Source: Ancalomicrobiaceae bacterium
Lineage (GTDB): Bacteria; Pseudomonadota; Alphaproteobacteria; Rhizobiales; Ancalomicrobiaceae
Length of the DNA stretch: 51,308 nt
Direction of reading: 5' to 3'
Assembly (NCBI GenBank): GCA_031291575.1
Contig: JARLIT010000177.1
Location: 1-51,308 of the forward strand
The notes beneath the pieces were generated by a model. That model had not been told where the DNA came from. It saw only the letters and a program-made list of their open reading frames with translations, and did not search any database. Numbering within the stretch: the stretch's first letter is position 1; every line of letters begins with the position of its first letter. This document shows, piece after piece, positions 27,495 through 38,400 of the stretch. Made by a program: the position numbers and the translations under genes.

Positions 27495-30011
27495 ATGACT
27501 GCTTCGAAGGGACGGTGGGGGATTCCGTCCTTGCGATGGATTTCGACGTTCACAGCTGCGTCGCTCACCACCGTCATGGTGTCAGCGGTCGCCTGCTCAG
27601 CCGTCGCCGTCGCCGACCCCGATCCAGCTTCCGTCTATAATCCGCACGATATCATGCTGACTGCCGCTCTCGTCGGCGTCATGACCGTGGCGGTCGCCTG
27701 TGCGGTGCTGCTGATGCGCGCCCGCAGCCGGGCTGCCGAGATCGTCGACCGGACTCGGGCCGAGAATGCCGACCTGCGCGTGCAGATCGACCGCAGCGAG
27801 GGGCTCCTCAACGCCGGCGACCAGTTGACGCTCGCCTGGGGGCGCCCCGACGAGCCGCCGATGTTGATGGGAACCCTCGGCTCCGGCGCGGCCCCTGCCG
27901 CGCGCGCCCAGTTCATGGCCTTCGGCTCCTGGCTGACCCACGAATCGGCCGCCCGCCTCGAACACGCGATCGACGAACTGCGCTCGAGCGGCCTCGGCTT
28001 CGACCTCGAACTCGCCACCCATGCCGACGGCAGCATCGAGGCGGTCGGTCGGGCGAGCGGCGGCCAGCCTTTCGTCCGCTTCCGCGACCTCTCGGAAGAG
28101 CGCACCCGCCACGCCGAGTTGAGAGAGCATTTCGAAGTGCTGAGCGAGACCGTCACCGGGCTGCGCACGCTTCTCGACGCGCTCGACATGCCGGTGTGGG
28201 TGAAGGACCGCAACGGTCGGCTCAATTGGGTCAACGCCGCCTACACCCGCGCCGTCGAGATGGCGAGCGCCGAAGAAGCCATCCGACAGGGGGCCGAACT
28301 CCTCGACGGCAACGGCTGCAAGGCGATCATGCGGGCGCATTCCGATCGGGCCGTCGTGGCCGAGCGCCTGCCGGTCATCGTTGCGGGATCGCGCCGCGTC
28401 TACGACGTCGTCGACGTCGCTCTCGCCGAAGGCACCGCCGGGCTCGCCACTGACGTCTCGGCGCTCGAGGCCGTCCAGTCCGAGTTGCGCCGCACCGTCG
28501 ACTTCCACGCCCGCACGCTCGACCAGTTGGCTACCGCGGTCGCCATCTTCGGTGCGGACAAGAAGCTGCAGTTCTACAACGCCGCCTATCGCGCATTGTG
28601 GGGGCTCGACGCCAAGTTCCTCGACAGCCATCCGGAAGACGGCATCGTGCTGGACGAGATCCGCGCCGCGCGCAAATTGCCCGAACAGGCCGACTTCCGC
28701 GGCTGGAAGCGCGACATGCTGGCCGCCTACCATGCGGTGGAGGCGCGCGAATACTGGTGGCACCTGCCCGACGGCCAGACGCTCAGGGTCATCGCCAACC
28801 CGCATCCGCAAGGCGGCGTCACTTACGTCTACGAGAACGTTACCGAGCGGCTGGAGCTCGAGCAGCGCAACAATTCGTTGCTGCGCGTGCAGGGCGAGAC
28901 GCTCGACCACCTGTCGGAAGGCGTCGCCGTGTTCGGCTCTGACGGCAAGATGCGGCTGTGGAACCCGTCCTTCGCCGCGCTGTGGAAGCTGGAGAAGGAA
29001 ACGCTTTCCTCTTCGCCGCACATCGCCGACGTCATCTCGCTGTGCGGCCTGATGCATGAGGCTCCGGAGACCTGGCGACGCCTGCAGCAGGCGGTCGCCG
29101 GGCTCGCCGACAGTCGCATCCGGCTGTCCGGCCGCATGGACCGCCGCGACGGTTCGGTGCTCGAATACGCCACTGTGCCGCTGCCGGACGGCGCCACGCT
29201 AGTAACCTTCGTCAACATCACCGACACGGTGAACGTCGAGCGCGCCTTGACCGACAAGGCCGAAGCGCTGATGGAGGCCGACCGCACCAAAACCGACTTC
29301 GTCGGCCTCGTTTCCTACGAATTGCGCTCGCCGCTGACCAACATCATCGGCTTTGCCCACCTCCTCGACGACCCGCGCTTCGGCGATCTCAACGACAAGC
29401 AGCGCGACTACACCCATCACATCATGTCGTCGAGCCAGGCGCTGATGGCGATCGTCGACGACATCCTTGATCTCGCCACCATCGACGCTGGCATCATGCA
29501 GCTGCAGCTGTCCGAGGTTGACATCGTCGGCACCGTGCATGCGGCGATCGAAGGGGTGAAGGATCGCATCGAGGCCGGCCGGCTGACGCTGGACGCCGAC
29601 CTCCCCACCGACATCGGTTCGTTCGAGGCGGACGAAAAGCGTATCCGCCAACTGCTGTTCAACCTGATTGCCAATGCCGTGCGGTTTTCCAGCGACGGCG
29701 GCACGGTGCATGTCGCCACGGCGCGCGACGGCGACGAGGTCGTCTTCACCGTCGCCGACGAAGGTGCGGGCATTCCCGAGGAACAGATCCGTTCAGTCTT
29801 CGACCGCTTCTACGCCCGCCGCCAGGGACCGCATCGGTCCGGCGCGGGCCTCGGCCTTTCGGTAGTGAAAAGCTTCGTCGAGCTGCACGGCGGCAAGATT
29901 GCGATCGATTCGGTCGCTGGCCGTGGCACCACGGTGACGTGCCGATTTCCCGTCAACCAGCGCCAGACCTCCAACCGCCCCGATGCCATAGGCGCCGAAC
30001 GCCGTGGCTGA
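27495..30011 (+). CDS. DivL-like multi-PAS sensor kinase with Tyr in place of the phospho-acceptor His
   Basis: About 838 residues from ATG 27495 (GAGGG ribosome site; a TTG at 27480 is the alternative). Two N-terminal hydrophobic segments (about 15-40 and 55-75) are followed by at least three PAS-like domains, starting near LDALDMPVWVKDRNGRLNWV, LATAVAIFGADKKLQFYN and LSEGVAVFGSDGKMRLWN. A kinase core completes the protein. Its H-box reads VSYELRSPLTNI, so the conserved His is Tyr608. The ATPase domain looks intact: NLIANAVRFS, VADEGAGIPEE and RSGAGLGLSVVK. This Tyr substitution and layout match DivL of Caulobacter, which signals to CckA/CtrA. The stop overlaps the next gene by eight bases. 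Confidence 0.85.
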   Translation: MTASKGRWGIPSLRWISTFTAASLTTVMVSAVACSAVAVADPDPASVYNPHDIMLTAALVGVMTVAVACAVLLMRARSRAAEIVDRTRAENADLRVQIDRSEGLLNAGDQLTLAWGRPDEPPMLMGTLGSGAAPAARAQFMAFGSWLTHESAARLEHAIDELRSSGLGFDLELATHADGSIEAVGRASGGQPFVRFRDLSEERTRHAELREHFEVLSETVTGLRTLLDALDMPVWVKDRNGRLNWVNAAYTRAVEMASAEEAIRQGAELLDGNGCKAIMRAHSDRAVVAERLPVIVAGSRRVYDVVDVALAEGTAGLATDVSALEAVQSELRRTVDFHARTLDQLATAVAIFGADKKLQFYNAAYRALWGLDAKFLDSHPEDGIVLDEIRAARKLPEQADFRGWKRDMLAAYHAVEAREYWWHLPDGQTLRVIANPHPQGGVTYVYENVTERLELEQRNNSLLRVQGETLDHLSEGVAVFGSDGKMRLWNPSFAALWKLEKETLSSSPHIADVISLCGLMHEAPETWRRLQQAVAGLADSRIRLSGRMDRRDGSVLEYATVPLPDGATLVTFVNITDTVNVERALTDKAEALMEADRTKTDFVGLVSYELRSPLTNIIGFAHLLDDPRFGDLNDKQRDYTHHIMSSSQALMAIVDDILDLATIDAGIMQLQLSEVDIVGTVHAAIEGVKDRIEAGRLTLDADLPTDIGSFEADEKRIRQLLFNLIANAVRFSSDGGTVHVATARDGDEVVFTVADEGAGIPEEQIRSVFDRFYARRQGPHRSGAGLGLSVVKSFVELHGGKIAIDSVAGRGTTVTCRFPVNQRQTSNRPDAIGAERRG

Positions 30012-31524
30012 GCCCGTGGCTTGGGCGAGCCGCACGATTGCCCTTGCCGACGAGGCGGCGACGGTGCTGCTGGCGGAGGATCTGGCCGCGATCCTCAGCC
30101 CCGGCGACGTCATCCGGCTGGAAGGGGATCTGGGCAGCGGCAAGACCGCCTTCGCCCGGGCGCTGATCCGAGCCGTCGCCGATGACGCCGAACTGGAGGT
30201 GCCGAGCCCCACGTTCACGCTGGTGCAGGTCTACGACTTCCCCCGCTTCGCCATCGCGCATTTCGATCTCTACCGGCTGGGCGATCCGCAGGAACTCGAC
30301 GAAATCGGCTTCGACGAGGCGATCCGGTCGGGCGCGGCGCTGATCGAATGGCCCGAGCGCGCCGAGGGCCTCATTCCCGAGGATGCGCTGACGCTGAGCC
30401 TGTCGATCGGCTCCGATCCGAACGCCCGGCTCGCCGTTCTGTCGGGCTCGGAGCATCATTGGGGCGGACGGCTCGCCCGCACCCTTGCCGTCCGCGATTT
30501 CCTGCAAAGCGCCGGCCTCGCCGACGCCCGCCGCCGGCATCTGAAATCGGATGCCTCGGCGCGTGCACTTGAACGCGTGCGCCACGGCGATGCCTGCTTC
30601 GTCCTGATGAACCATCCGCCCGAGACGGACGATGCTGAAGGGCGCGCGCGCGTTGCCTGGCGCGCCGCCGCCAAGCTCGCCGAAGGCACGCGACCTTTCG
30701 TCGCGCTCGCCCGCGGGCTCGGCGGCCTCGGCCTGTCAGCCCCGCGTATCGATGCCCATGACGCCGTCAAGGGCTTCGTCCTGATGGAGGATCTCGGCGA
30801 TCAATTCGTTGCCGAGATGGGCGCGCCGGTGCCGACGCGCTATCGGACGGCCGTTGAGCTGCTGGCCAGCCTGCACGGTCGTACCCTGCCGGCTGAGATC
30901 GCCGACGGCGAAGGCGGCCGCTATCGCCTGCCGCTGTATTCGGCCGACGACCTCTTGTCCCAGCTCGATCCCTTCCTCGACTGGGCCGTACTGGAAGTCT
31001 CTGGCCGAGGTCCGACGCCGGATGAGAGGACCGAATTCGCCGCGCTATGGCGGCCGCTGATCGACGAGGTCGCTGCCGGCCCGACTACCTGGGGGGTGCG
31101 CGACTTCCACTCGCCCAATCTCCTGTGGCTACCAGAGCGCGTGGGCATCGCCCGCATCGGCCTCATCGACTTCCAGGACGCCGCGTTCCTCCATCCCGCC
31201 TATGACGTTGCGTCGCTGGCCGAAGACGCCCGCGTCACCGTGCCGGAAGACCTGGAGAACGAGTTGATCGCGCACTACTGCGACTGCCGACGACTGGACG
31301 CCCCCGGGTTCTCGCCGGCTGCCTTCGGGCGCGCTTACCGCATCCTGGCGGCGCTCAGGGCAAGCCGGATCCTCGGTGTTTTTGCCCGGCTGGCTCGCCG
31401 TGACGGCCGACTGCCCTATCTTGAGCATTATCCGCGCATAACGGCATATCTTTCGAGGTCGCTTGCCCATCCCGCGCTGGCTGGGCTGCGCTTGTGGTAT
31501 GAGCGTCATGGTGCTGTCGCGTGA
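30004..31524 (+). CDS. TsaE - AmgK fusion: tRNA t6A ATPase plus N-acetylmuramate/glucosamine 1-kinase-like domain
   Basis: 506 residues in one frame. Residues 1-150 are TsaE, with Walker A GDLGSGKT at 41-48, SPTFTLVQVY, FDLYRLGDPQEL and IEWPERA. TsaE is the ATPase partner of TsaB/TsaD in t6A synthesis. From about residue 185 the protein is an aminoglycoside-phosphotransferase-fold kinase of the AmgK type, with VLMNHPPE, GFVLMEDLGDQFVAEM, catalytic VRDFHSPNLL and metal-binding LIDFQDA. It phosphorylates MurNAc (and GlcNAc) at C1 for recycling. GTG start overlapping the kinase gene. murU follows, as expected for the AmgK-MurU pathway. Confidence 0.92.
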   Translation: MAEPVAWASRTIALADEAATVLLAEDLAAILSPGDVIRLEGDLGSGKTAFARALIRAVADDAELEVPSPTFTLVQVYDFPRFAIAHFDLYRLGDPQELDEIGFDEAIRSGAALIEWPERAEGLIPEDALTLSLSIGSDPNARLAVLSGSEHHWGGRLARTLAVRDFLQSAGLADARRRHLKSDASARALERVRHGDACFVLMNHPPETDDAEGRARVAWRAAAKLAEGTRPFVALARGLGGLGLSAPRIDAHDAVKGFVLMEDLGDQFVAEMGAPVPTRYRTAVELLASLHGRTLPAEIADGEGGRYRLPLYSADDLLSQLDPFLDWAVLEVSGRGPTPDERTEFAALWRPLIDEVAAGPTTWGVRDFHSPNLLWLPERVGIARIGLIDFQDAAFLHPAYDVASLAEDARVTVPEDLENELIAHYCDCRRLDAPGFSPAAFGRAYRILAALRASRILGVFARLARRDGRLPYLEHYPRITAYLSRSLAHPALAGLRLWYERHGAVA

Positions 31525-31571
31525 GGCGTGGCAGTTGCGGTTGGTCCGATCCTGTCCGAGTATACGCATCC

Positions 31572-32312
31572 ATGACTGAACCCGTGCCCCATTCCCTGAT
31601 CCGCCGCGCCATGGTGCTTGCCGCCGGCCTGGGCAAACGCATGCGTCCGATTTCGGCGACGACGCCGAAGCCGCTGGTCGAAGTGGGCGGCAAGGCGCTG
31701 ATCGACCATGGGCTCGATCGGCTGGCCGCCGTCGGCGTTGATACCGTCGTCGTCAACGTGCACTACCTCGCCGACCTCGTCGAATTCCATGTCACCCGGC
31801 GGTCCTACCCGCGGATCATCGTCTCCGACGAACGCGATATCCTGCTCGATACGGGTGGCGGGATCCGCCGCGCGCTGCGCTATTTCCACGACGAACCGTT
31901 CTTTGTGTTCAATTCCGACTCGTCCTGGATCGAAGGCGTGAAGCCCAACCTGCGGCTCCTCGCCGATGCCTGGGACGACGAGGGGATGGACGTTCTGCTG
32001 ATGCTGTCGCCGACCGTGTCGGCGGTCGGCTATAGCGGTCAGGGCGACTTCTCGATGAACGGCATCGGCCAGCTCATGCGCCGGCAGCCGCAGCGCATCG
32101 CCCCCTTCGTCTATGCCGGCGCCGCCGTGCTGCATCCGCGCGCCTTCGCCGACGCGCCGGCGGACGAGCCCTTCTCGCTGAACCTCGTGTTCGACCGGGC
32201 GCTCGATGCCGGCCGTCTCTACGGCGTGCGCATGGAGGGGCAATGGCTGCATGTCGGCACGCCCGAGGCGATTTCCGAGGCGGAGGCGGCGATCGAGGCG
32301 AGCGCCGCGTGA
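31572..32312 (+). CDS. murU: N-acetylmuramate 1-phosphate uridylyltransferase-like nucleotidyltransferase
   Basis: 246 residues with the nucleotidyltransferase signature MVLAAGLGKRMRPISATTPKPL at the N-terminus, then NVHYLADLVEFHV, SDERDILLDTGGGIRRAL, FNSDSSWIEG and WLHVGTPEAISEAE. MurU makes UDP-MurNAc from MurNAc-1-P, bypassing de novo synthesis and conferring intrinsic fosfomycin tolerance in species that have it. It lies 47 bases after the AmgK domain gene, and six bases before addB. Confidence 0.9.
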   Translation: MTEPVPHSLIRRAMVLAAGLGKRMRPISATTPKPLVEVGGKALIDHGLDRLAAVGVDTVVVNVHYLADLVEFHVTRRSYPRIIVSDERDILLDTGGGIRRALRYFHDEPFFVFNSDSSWIEGVKPNLRLLADAWDDEGMDVLLMLSPTVSAVGYSGQGDFSMNGIGQLMRRQPQRIAPFVYAGAAVLHPRAFADAPADEPFSLNLVFDRALDAGRLYGVRMEGQWLHVGTPEAISEAEAAIEASAA

Positions 32313-32318
32313 TCGGAC

Positions 32319-35300
32319 ATGGCTGACGGGCTGGCCGCGGTGCCGCGGCTCTATTCGATCGATCCGACGCGCCCGTTCCTCAACGTGCTGGTCGATGCGC
32401 TCGTCGACGGGCGCATCATCCCCGGTTTTCGGCCCCTCGACGATCCCCACTCCCTCAGCGAAGCAACCATCCTGTTGCCGACCCGGCGTGCGGCCCGCGC
32501 GCTGACAGAGGCATTCCTGCAGCGTTTCGGCGGCCGCGCGGTGATCCTGCCGCGCATCCGCGCCATCGGCGACGTCGACGACGACGGCCTCGGCATCGAC
32601 GTGGGGCTCGGTCCGAGCCTCGATGACCCGATCGATGCCACCGAACGGCTCATCGCCATGACGCGGCTCGTCATCGGCTGGCGCGACGCCGTCGCCGCGA
32701 CACTCATCAACCCCGTCACCGGCCAGCCGCCGACCGTTCCGTCCTCGCCGGCCGATGCCGTCAATCTGGCGCAGTCGCTGTTGCGGCTGATGGACCAGAT
32801 GGCAAGCGAAGGAGCGGATTGGGGAAGCCTGCAGACGCTCGTTCCCGAGGAACACGCCGAGCACTGGGAACTGACGCTCGCCTTCCTGAAGCTCGTTGCC
32901 GAGGAATGGCCGCGGCTTCTTCAGGCGAGCGGCCGCGCCGATCCGATCGCCCATCGCGATGCCCAGGTCCGGGCGGAGGCCGCGCGCCTGGCTGCCCATC
33001 CACCGGCCGGGCCGATCGTCGCCGCCGGTTCGACCGGCTCCATTCCGGCGACCGCCGCGCTCCTCGATGTGGTGGCGCGGCTGCCGAATGGCGCCGTCGT
33101 GCTGCCGGGCCTCGACCGGTGCCTCGACGATGACGGCTGGCAGGCCATCGGTAGCGACGATGATCCGCAGCGGCCACCCGTCGCCGGCCATCCGCAATAC
33201 GGGTTGAAGCTGTTGTTGCGCCGGCTACGGACGACGCGTCGGGAGGTCGAGCCACTCGAACCGGAGACCGACACGGCGTTTGCCGACCGGCTGCAGCTCC
33301 TCGCCGAGGCGATGCGGCCGGCCGAGACGACGGATCGCTGGCGCGACCTCGGCGAGCGCTTCCCCGAGGCACGCCGGCTGGCGGCGCTTGAAGGCGTCAG
33401 CCTCGTCGCCGCGCGGTCCGAACCGGAAGAGGCACTTGCCATTGCGCTCGCCCTGCGCGAGGCGCTGGAGACGCCCGGCCGCCGCGCCGCACTGGTCACC
33501 CCCGACCGCAATCTCGCCCGCCGCGTCGGCGTCGAACTGGCACGCTGGGGCCTCAGCGTCGACGATTCGGCCGGTACGCCCCTGTCCCAGACGCCGCCAG
33601 CGGTGTTTGCCCGCCTCGTCGTAGAAGTGGCGCTCGAAGGCTACGACTGCGTCACGCTGGTGGCGCTGATGCAGCACCCACTCGCCGCCTTCGGTCTTGC
33701 CCGCCGCGATGCCCGCCATCGGGCGCGCATCCTGGAAATTGCCGCCCTGCGCGGACCGTGCCCGCGCCCTGGCAGTGCCGGCCTTCTCGCTGCGCTCGAA
33801 TCGGCGGAGGACGAGGCCATCGACAGGCACGCTCATCCGCCTGCGGCCCGGCGGCGCCTCAAGCCCGCCGACTGGCGCGGCGCCCGCGATCTCGCCGGCC
33901 GCCTGGAAGCGGCGCTGAAACCGTTGGAAGCCTTCGCCGATCGCCGCGGGCCCGTCGATCTCGCCGATCTCCTCGAAGCCCATGTCGCGGCGATGGAGGC
34001 CGCTTCCGCCGTGCCGGGCGAGGAAGCGGCGACGACCCTTTATGCCGGTGAGGCGGGCGGGGCCCTGGCGGCGAGCCTTGCCCGACTGATCGCAGCGGCG
34101 AAGTCACCGGCTGGTGTCCTGCGGCTCCGCCCCGCCGACTACCCCGGCTTCATCGCGGCCGTGCTCGGCGATGCCCGGGTCAGGCGGCGGGCACCGGGCG
34201 AGACGCGGCTCGCCATCTGGGGGCCGTTGGAGGCGCGCCTGCAGTCGGTCGACCGGCTGATTCTCGGTGGGCTCAACGAGGGCGCCTGGCCGAATACCGC
34301 CAAGAGCGATCCGTGGCTGTCCCGGCCGATGCGGGCCGAGGTCGGCCTGGAGGCGCCGGAGCGGCGCATCGGGCTCGCCGCGCACGACGTGGTGCAGGGA
34401 ATGGCGGCGCCGGAGGTGATCCTCACCCGCTCGGCCAAGGCCGGCACCGCGCCGACGGTCGCCTCGCGCTGGCTGCAGCGGTTGCTGACCGTCGCCGGCG
34501 AAGCGCCGGCCAAAGCCGTCGCTGCTCGCGGCGACCGCTTCCTGGCGATCGCACGTCAGTTGGACCACCGCGGCATCCTCCGCATCGCCTCCGTCGCCCG
34601 TCCAGCGCCGTGCCCGCCGGTCGAGGCCCGGCCGACGCGGCTGCCGGTCACCGCGATCGAGACCTGGATCCGCGACCCCTACGCGCTCTATGCCCGCTAC
34701 ATCCTCCGGCTCGAACCGCTCGAAGCGATCGGCGCCGCGCCCGATGCGGCGGACCGCGGACTGCTGGTGCATGACGTGCTGGCGCGATTCGTCGCCACCT
34801 GGAACGGCATCAGCGATGGTGCGGCGCTCGCCGACCTGTTGCGCCATGCCGACGACCGGCTGAAGGACTTTGCCGCCTTTCCCGAAATCGTCGCTTTGTG
34901 GCGACCACGGCTTGAGCGGATCGCCGGCTTCGTCCTCGACTGGGAGGCCGGTCGCGGCGAGAAGATCGAGCGGCGGCTGACCGAGGTGTCCGGCCAACTG
35001 GAGATCCCGGTGATGGGCGAGACGTTCACGCTCGTCGCCCGCGCCGACCGTATCGATGTTGCCGGCAGCGGGGCGCCGACGATCCTCGACTACAAGACCG
35101 GCAAGCCGCCGACGCAGAAGCAGGTGATGAGCCTGCTTGCCCCGCAATTGCCGTTGGAGGCCGCTGTGCTCGTCGGTGGCGGCTTCGGCACTGCGCCCGG
35201 CAAGGCGCCGCCGGCGAACCTCACCTACCTGCACCTCTCCGGCAATCGCGACGGCGGTGCCGCTGCGACCGTCGCCGCCGATCCGCCGGCCCGGGCCGGT

Positions 35301-35489
35301 CAGCCGACCCCCGTCGAGCTCGCCACTGCGGCGCTCGAACGGCTGACGGCCCTCATCATCGCCTATCGCAACCCGGCCACCGCCTATCTGTCGCGACCGC
35401 GCATCCAGTTCGAACAGGCGACTGGTGGCACCTACGACCATCTTGCCCGCGTCAAGGAATGGGCTGCGGGAGAGGAGGGCGAACCATGA
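32319..35489 (+). CDS. addB: Double-strand break repair protein AddB
   Basis: 1056 residues, the alphaproteobacterial AddB type. The N-terminal inactivated helicase-like domain includes ILLPTRRAARALTEAFL, PRIRAIGD and LVTPDRNLARRVGVELARWG. RLILGGLNEGAWP lies in the middle. The C-terminal PD-(D/E)XK nuclease has ILDYKTGKPPTQKQ, with Asp924 and Lys926. With AddA it resects double-strand ends before RecA loading. It starts six bases after murU with a poor ribosome site, consistent with translational coupling, and overlaps addA by ATGA. Confidence 0.96.
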   Translation: MADGLAAVPRLYSIDPTRPFLNVLVDALVDGRIIPGFRPLDDPHSLSEATILLPTRRAARALTEAFLQRFGGRAVILPRIRAIGDVDDDGLGIDVGLGPSLDDPIDATERLIAMTRLVIGWRDAVAATLINPVTGQPPTVPSSPADAVNLAQSLLRLMDQMASEGADWGSLQTLVPEEHAEHWELTLAFLKLVAEEWPRLLQASGRADPIAHRDAQVRAEAARLAAHPPAGPIVAAGSTGSIPATAALLDVVARLPNGAVVLPGLDRCLDDDGWQAIGSDDDPQRPPVAGHPQYGLKLLLRRLRTTRREVEPLEPETDTAFADRLQLLAEAMRPAETTDRWRDLGERFPEARRLAALEGVSLVAARSEPEEALAIALALREALETPGRRAALVTPDRNLARRVGVELARWGLSVDDSAGTPLSQTPPAVFARLVVEVALEGYDCVTLVALMQHPLAAFGLARRDARHRARILEIAALRGPCPRPGSAGLLAALESAEDEAIDRHAHPPAARRRLKPADWRGARDLAGRLEAALKPLEAFADRRGPVDLADLLEAHVAAMEAASAVPGEEAATTLYAGEAGGALAASLARLIAAAKSPAGVLRLRPADYPGFIAAVLGDARVRRRAPGETRLAIWGPLEARLQSVDRLILGGLNEGAWPNTAKSDPWLSRPMRAEVGLEAPERRIGLAAHDVVQGMAAPEVILTRSAKAGTAPTVASRWLQRLLTVAGEAPAKAVAARGDRFLAIARQLDHRGILRIASVARPAPCPPVEARPTRLPVTAIETWIRDPYALYARYILRLEPLEAIGAAPDAADRGLLVHDVLARFVATWNGISDGAALADLLRHADDRLKDFAAFPEIVALWRPRLERIAGFVLDWEAGRGEKIERRLTEVSGQLEIPVMGETFTLVARADRIDVAGSGAPTILDYKTGKPPTQKQVMSLLAPQLPLEAAVLVGGGFGTAPGKAPPANLTYLHLSGNRDGGAAATVAADPPARAGQPTPVELATAALERLTALIIAYRNPATAYLSRPRIQFEQATGGTYDHLARVKEWAAGEEGEP

Positions 35490-38400
35490 GTCGGCTGCCG
35501 GTTCCCGAGGAGACCCGGTCGCGTCAGCGCCGTGCCAGCGAACCGCGTGTCTCGGCCTGGGTCTCGGCCAACGCCGGCTCCGGCAAGACCTGGGTGCTGT
35601 CGCGCCGGGTGATCCGGCTGCTGTTGAAAGGTGTTCCGGCTAATCAAATCCTTTGCCTGACCTATACCAAGGCGGCAGCGGCCACCATGTCGAACCGCGT
35701 CTTCTCCGAACTGGGACGCTGGGCGGTGATGGCTGACGACGATCTCGCGCGTGAGATCGCCGATATCGAGGGCGTGGCCGTCTCCCGCCGCCCGCCCGAC
35801 AAGGCGCGGCGCCTGTTCGCCGAGGCGATCGAAACGCCGGGCGGACTGAAGATCCAGACGATTCACGGCTTTTGCGAATCGCTGTTGCACCAGTTCCCGC
35901 TTGAGGCCGATCTGCCCGGCCGCTTCGAGATCCTTGAGGAGGCGGGCGAGCGCGACCTCCTTGCTCGTGCCAGGGCCCGGGTGCTGCTGGCTGCCTCCAC
36001 GGCCGCCGAGACTAGCCGGCTGAACATAGCCTTTCGCCGAGTCATCGACCGCCACGGCGAATTCGGCTTCGACGCCCTCGTCGGCGACCTGATCGCCCGC
36101 CGCGGCGAACTGGCCGAGTGGATCGCCGATGCCGGCACTCTCGACGCCGCGCTCGCCCAACTCAGGGCGGCGCTGGGGCTCGCCCCGGCCGACAGCATCG
36201 CGGCGGTCGAGGCGGAGATCCTCGCTTCGCCGGTGTTCGATGCCGGCTATTGCGATGCCCTCGTCGCCGCGCTCGGCCGCTCGACTGCCAAAACCGATCG
36301 CGATCAGGCCGAGCGCATGACGGTCGCACGCCACGGGGCGGGGCGTCAGGAGCGGCTCTCCGCCTGGCTGGCATTCCTATTCACGCAGAAGGGCGACCGG
36401 CGTTCCGGCGGTCCGGCCACCAAGGCCGTGCAGCGCGACATCGCCGACCTCATCGAACGCTACGAGGCGGAATGCGCCCGTGTCGAGACTTTACGCGACC
36501 GGCTGAAGGCGCTGGCGACGCTGGCCGAGACCGAGGCGGCGCTCACCATCGGCGATGCCGTCATCGGTGAATACGAGCGAGAAAAGCGCGGCCGCGGCGC
36601 GCTCGACTTTTCCGATCTGATCCGCTCCGCCGTCCACCTGCTCGACCGCTCGCGGTCGGCCGCCTGGGTACAGTACAAGCTCGACAAGGGCATCAGCCAC
36701 ATCCTGGTCGACGAGGCACAGGATACCTCGCCCGACATGTGGCGGATCGTCGAGCGCCTGTCGGAAGAGTTCTTTGCCGGCGAAGGACAGCGGCAACTCG
36801 ACCGGACCGTGTTTGCCGTCGGCGACGAGAAGCAGTCGATCTATTCGTTCCAGGGGGCGGCGCCCGACCAGTTCGCGGCGATGCGCCGTCGCTTCGCCGG
36901 ACGCGCCCGCGACGCCGGGTTCATCTTCGACGATATCAAGCTTTACCTCTCCTTCCGCTCCACCGCCGATGTGCTCGGAGCCGTCGACGCGGTGTTCGCC
37001 GCCGGACGGCAGGTCGGCGTTGTCGCGGATCCCGCCGACTATGCCGAGCATCAGGCGCTGCGCGCCCTGTCGCCGGGCCATGTGGAGATCTGGCCGATGC
37101 TGCGGCCGGAGGACGTCGCCGAGCCCGAGGACTGGACGGCGCCGCTCGATCGCCCTGTCGCTGCCTCACCGCATATCCGCCTCGCCACCCGCATCGCCAG
37201 CGAGATCGAGGCGCTGATGCAAGGCGGGCCGCTCCCCGGTACCGGCGAGCGGGTGCGGCCGCGCGACATCCTGGTGTTGGTCAGGAAGCGTGACGGCTTC
37301 GTTGCCGCCATCAACCGCGTGCTGAAGGAGCGCGGGCTGCCGGTCGCCGGCGCCGACCGGCTGGCGCTGACCGACCATATCGCGGTCGAGGATCTGATGG
37401 CGCTCGGCCGGGCGATGCTGATCGCTGAGGACGATCTGTCGTTGGCAGCGGTGCTGAAGAGCCCGCTCATCGGCTGGAACGACGATCAGCTGTTTGCCGT
37501 CGCCTATGGCCGCGATCAGGGCCGCATCCCGCTGTGGACCGCGCTGCAAGAGAAGGCCGAGACGGATCCCGCCGCACGGCTCGCCTACGAGCAATTGTCG
37601 GACTGGCGGGCGCGGGCCGACCTCGTCCCGCCCTACGAGTTCTTTGCCCGCATCCTTGGCGCCGATGGCGCGCGCCGGCGCTTCGTCGCCAGGCTTGGCG
37701 CCGAGGCGGACGATGTGCTCGACGAATTCCTCGCCCACGCGCTCGAACAGGAACGGGCGGGAGCGGCCGGGCTCGCCGGTTTCCTCGCCGGCATCGAGGC
37801 GGCGCAGCCGGTCATCAAGCGCGAGATGGACGAGGCGCGCGACGAGGTTCGGGTGATGACCGTGCACGGCTCGAAGGGGCTCGAGGCGGCGATCGTATTT
37901 CTCGTCGATTCCGGCTCGGCCCCCGTGTCGGCAAGCCACGATCCGAAATTCGTTGCCTTGGCCGTCGCCGGCTCCCCCCCCGGGCACGCCCCCGCACTTG
38001 TCTTCGTCGAGCGGGCGGCCGACCGGCCGGCGATCGTCGAGGCGCGCATGGGCGAGGTCCGGGCGCGCTCCCACGAAGAGTATCGGCGCCTTCTCTACGT
38101 GGCGATGACCCGGGCCGCCGACCGGCTCTACATCGCCGGCTATTCCGGCAAGTCCAAGCCGAATGCCGACTGCTGGCATTGCGTCGTCGAATCGAGCCTC
38201 CAGGCCACCGGCCGCCTCGTGGCCGTGCCCGGTCCCGACGGCGAGGTGATCGCCCAGACCTGGCATGCCCGCGATCTGCCGCCGCTTGCCCCCCGCCCCG
38301 CCAGCGAGGCGGTAGTGCCGGTGATCGACTGGCCCGACTGGATCGACCGGCGGCCGGAGCAAGAGCGAGGGCCCGTCCGGCTGACGCCGTCGACGGCGCT

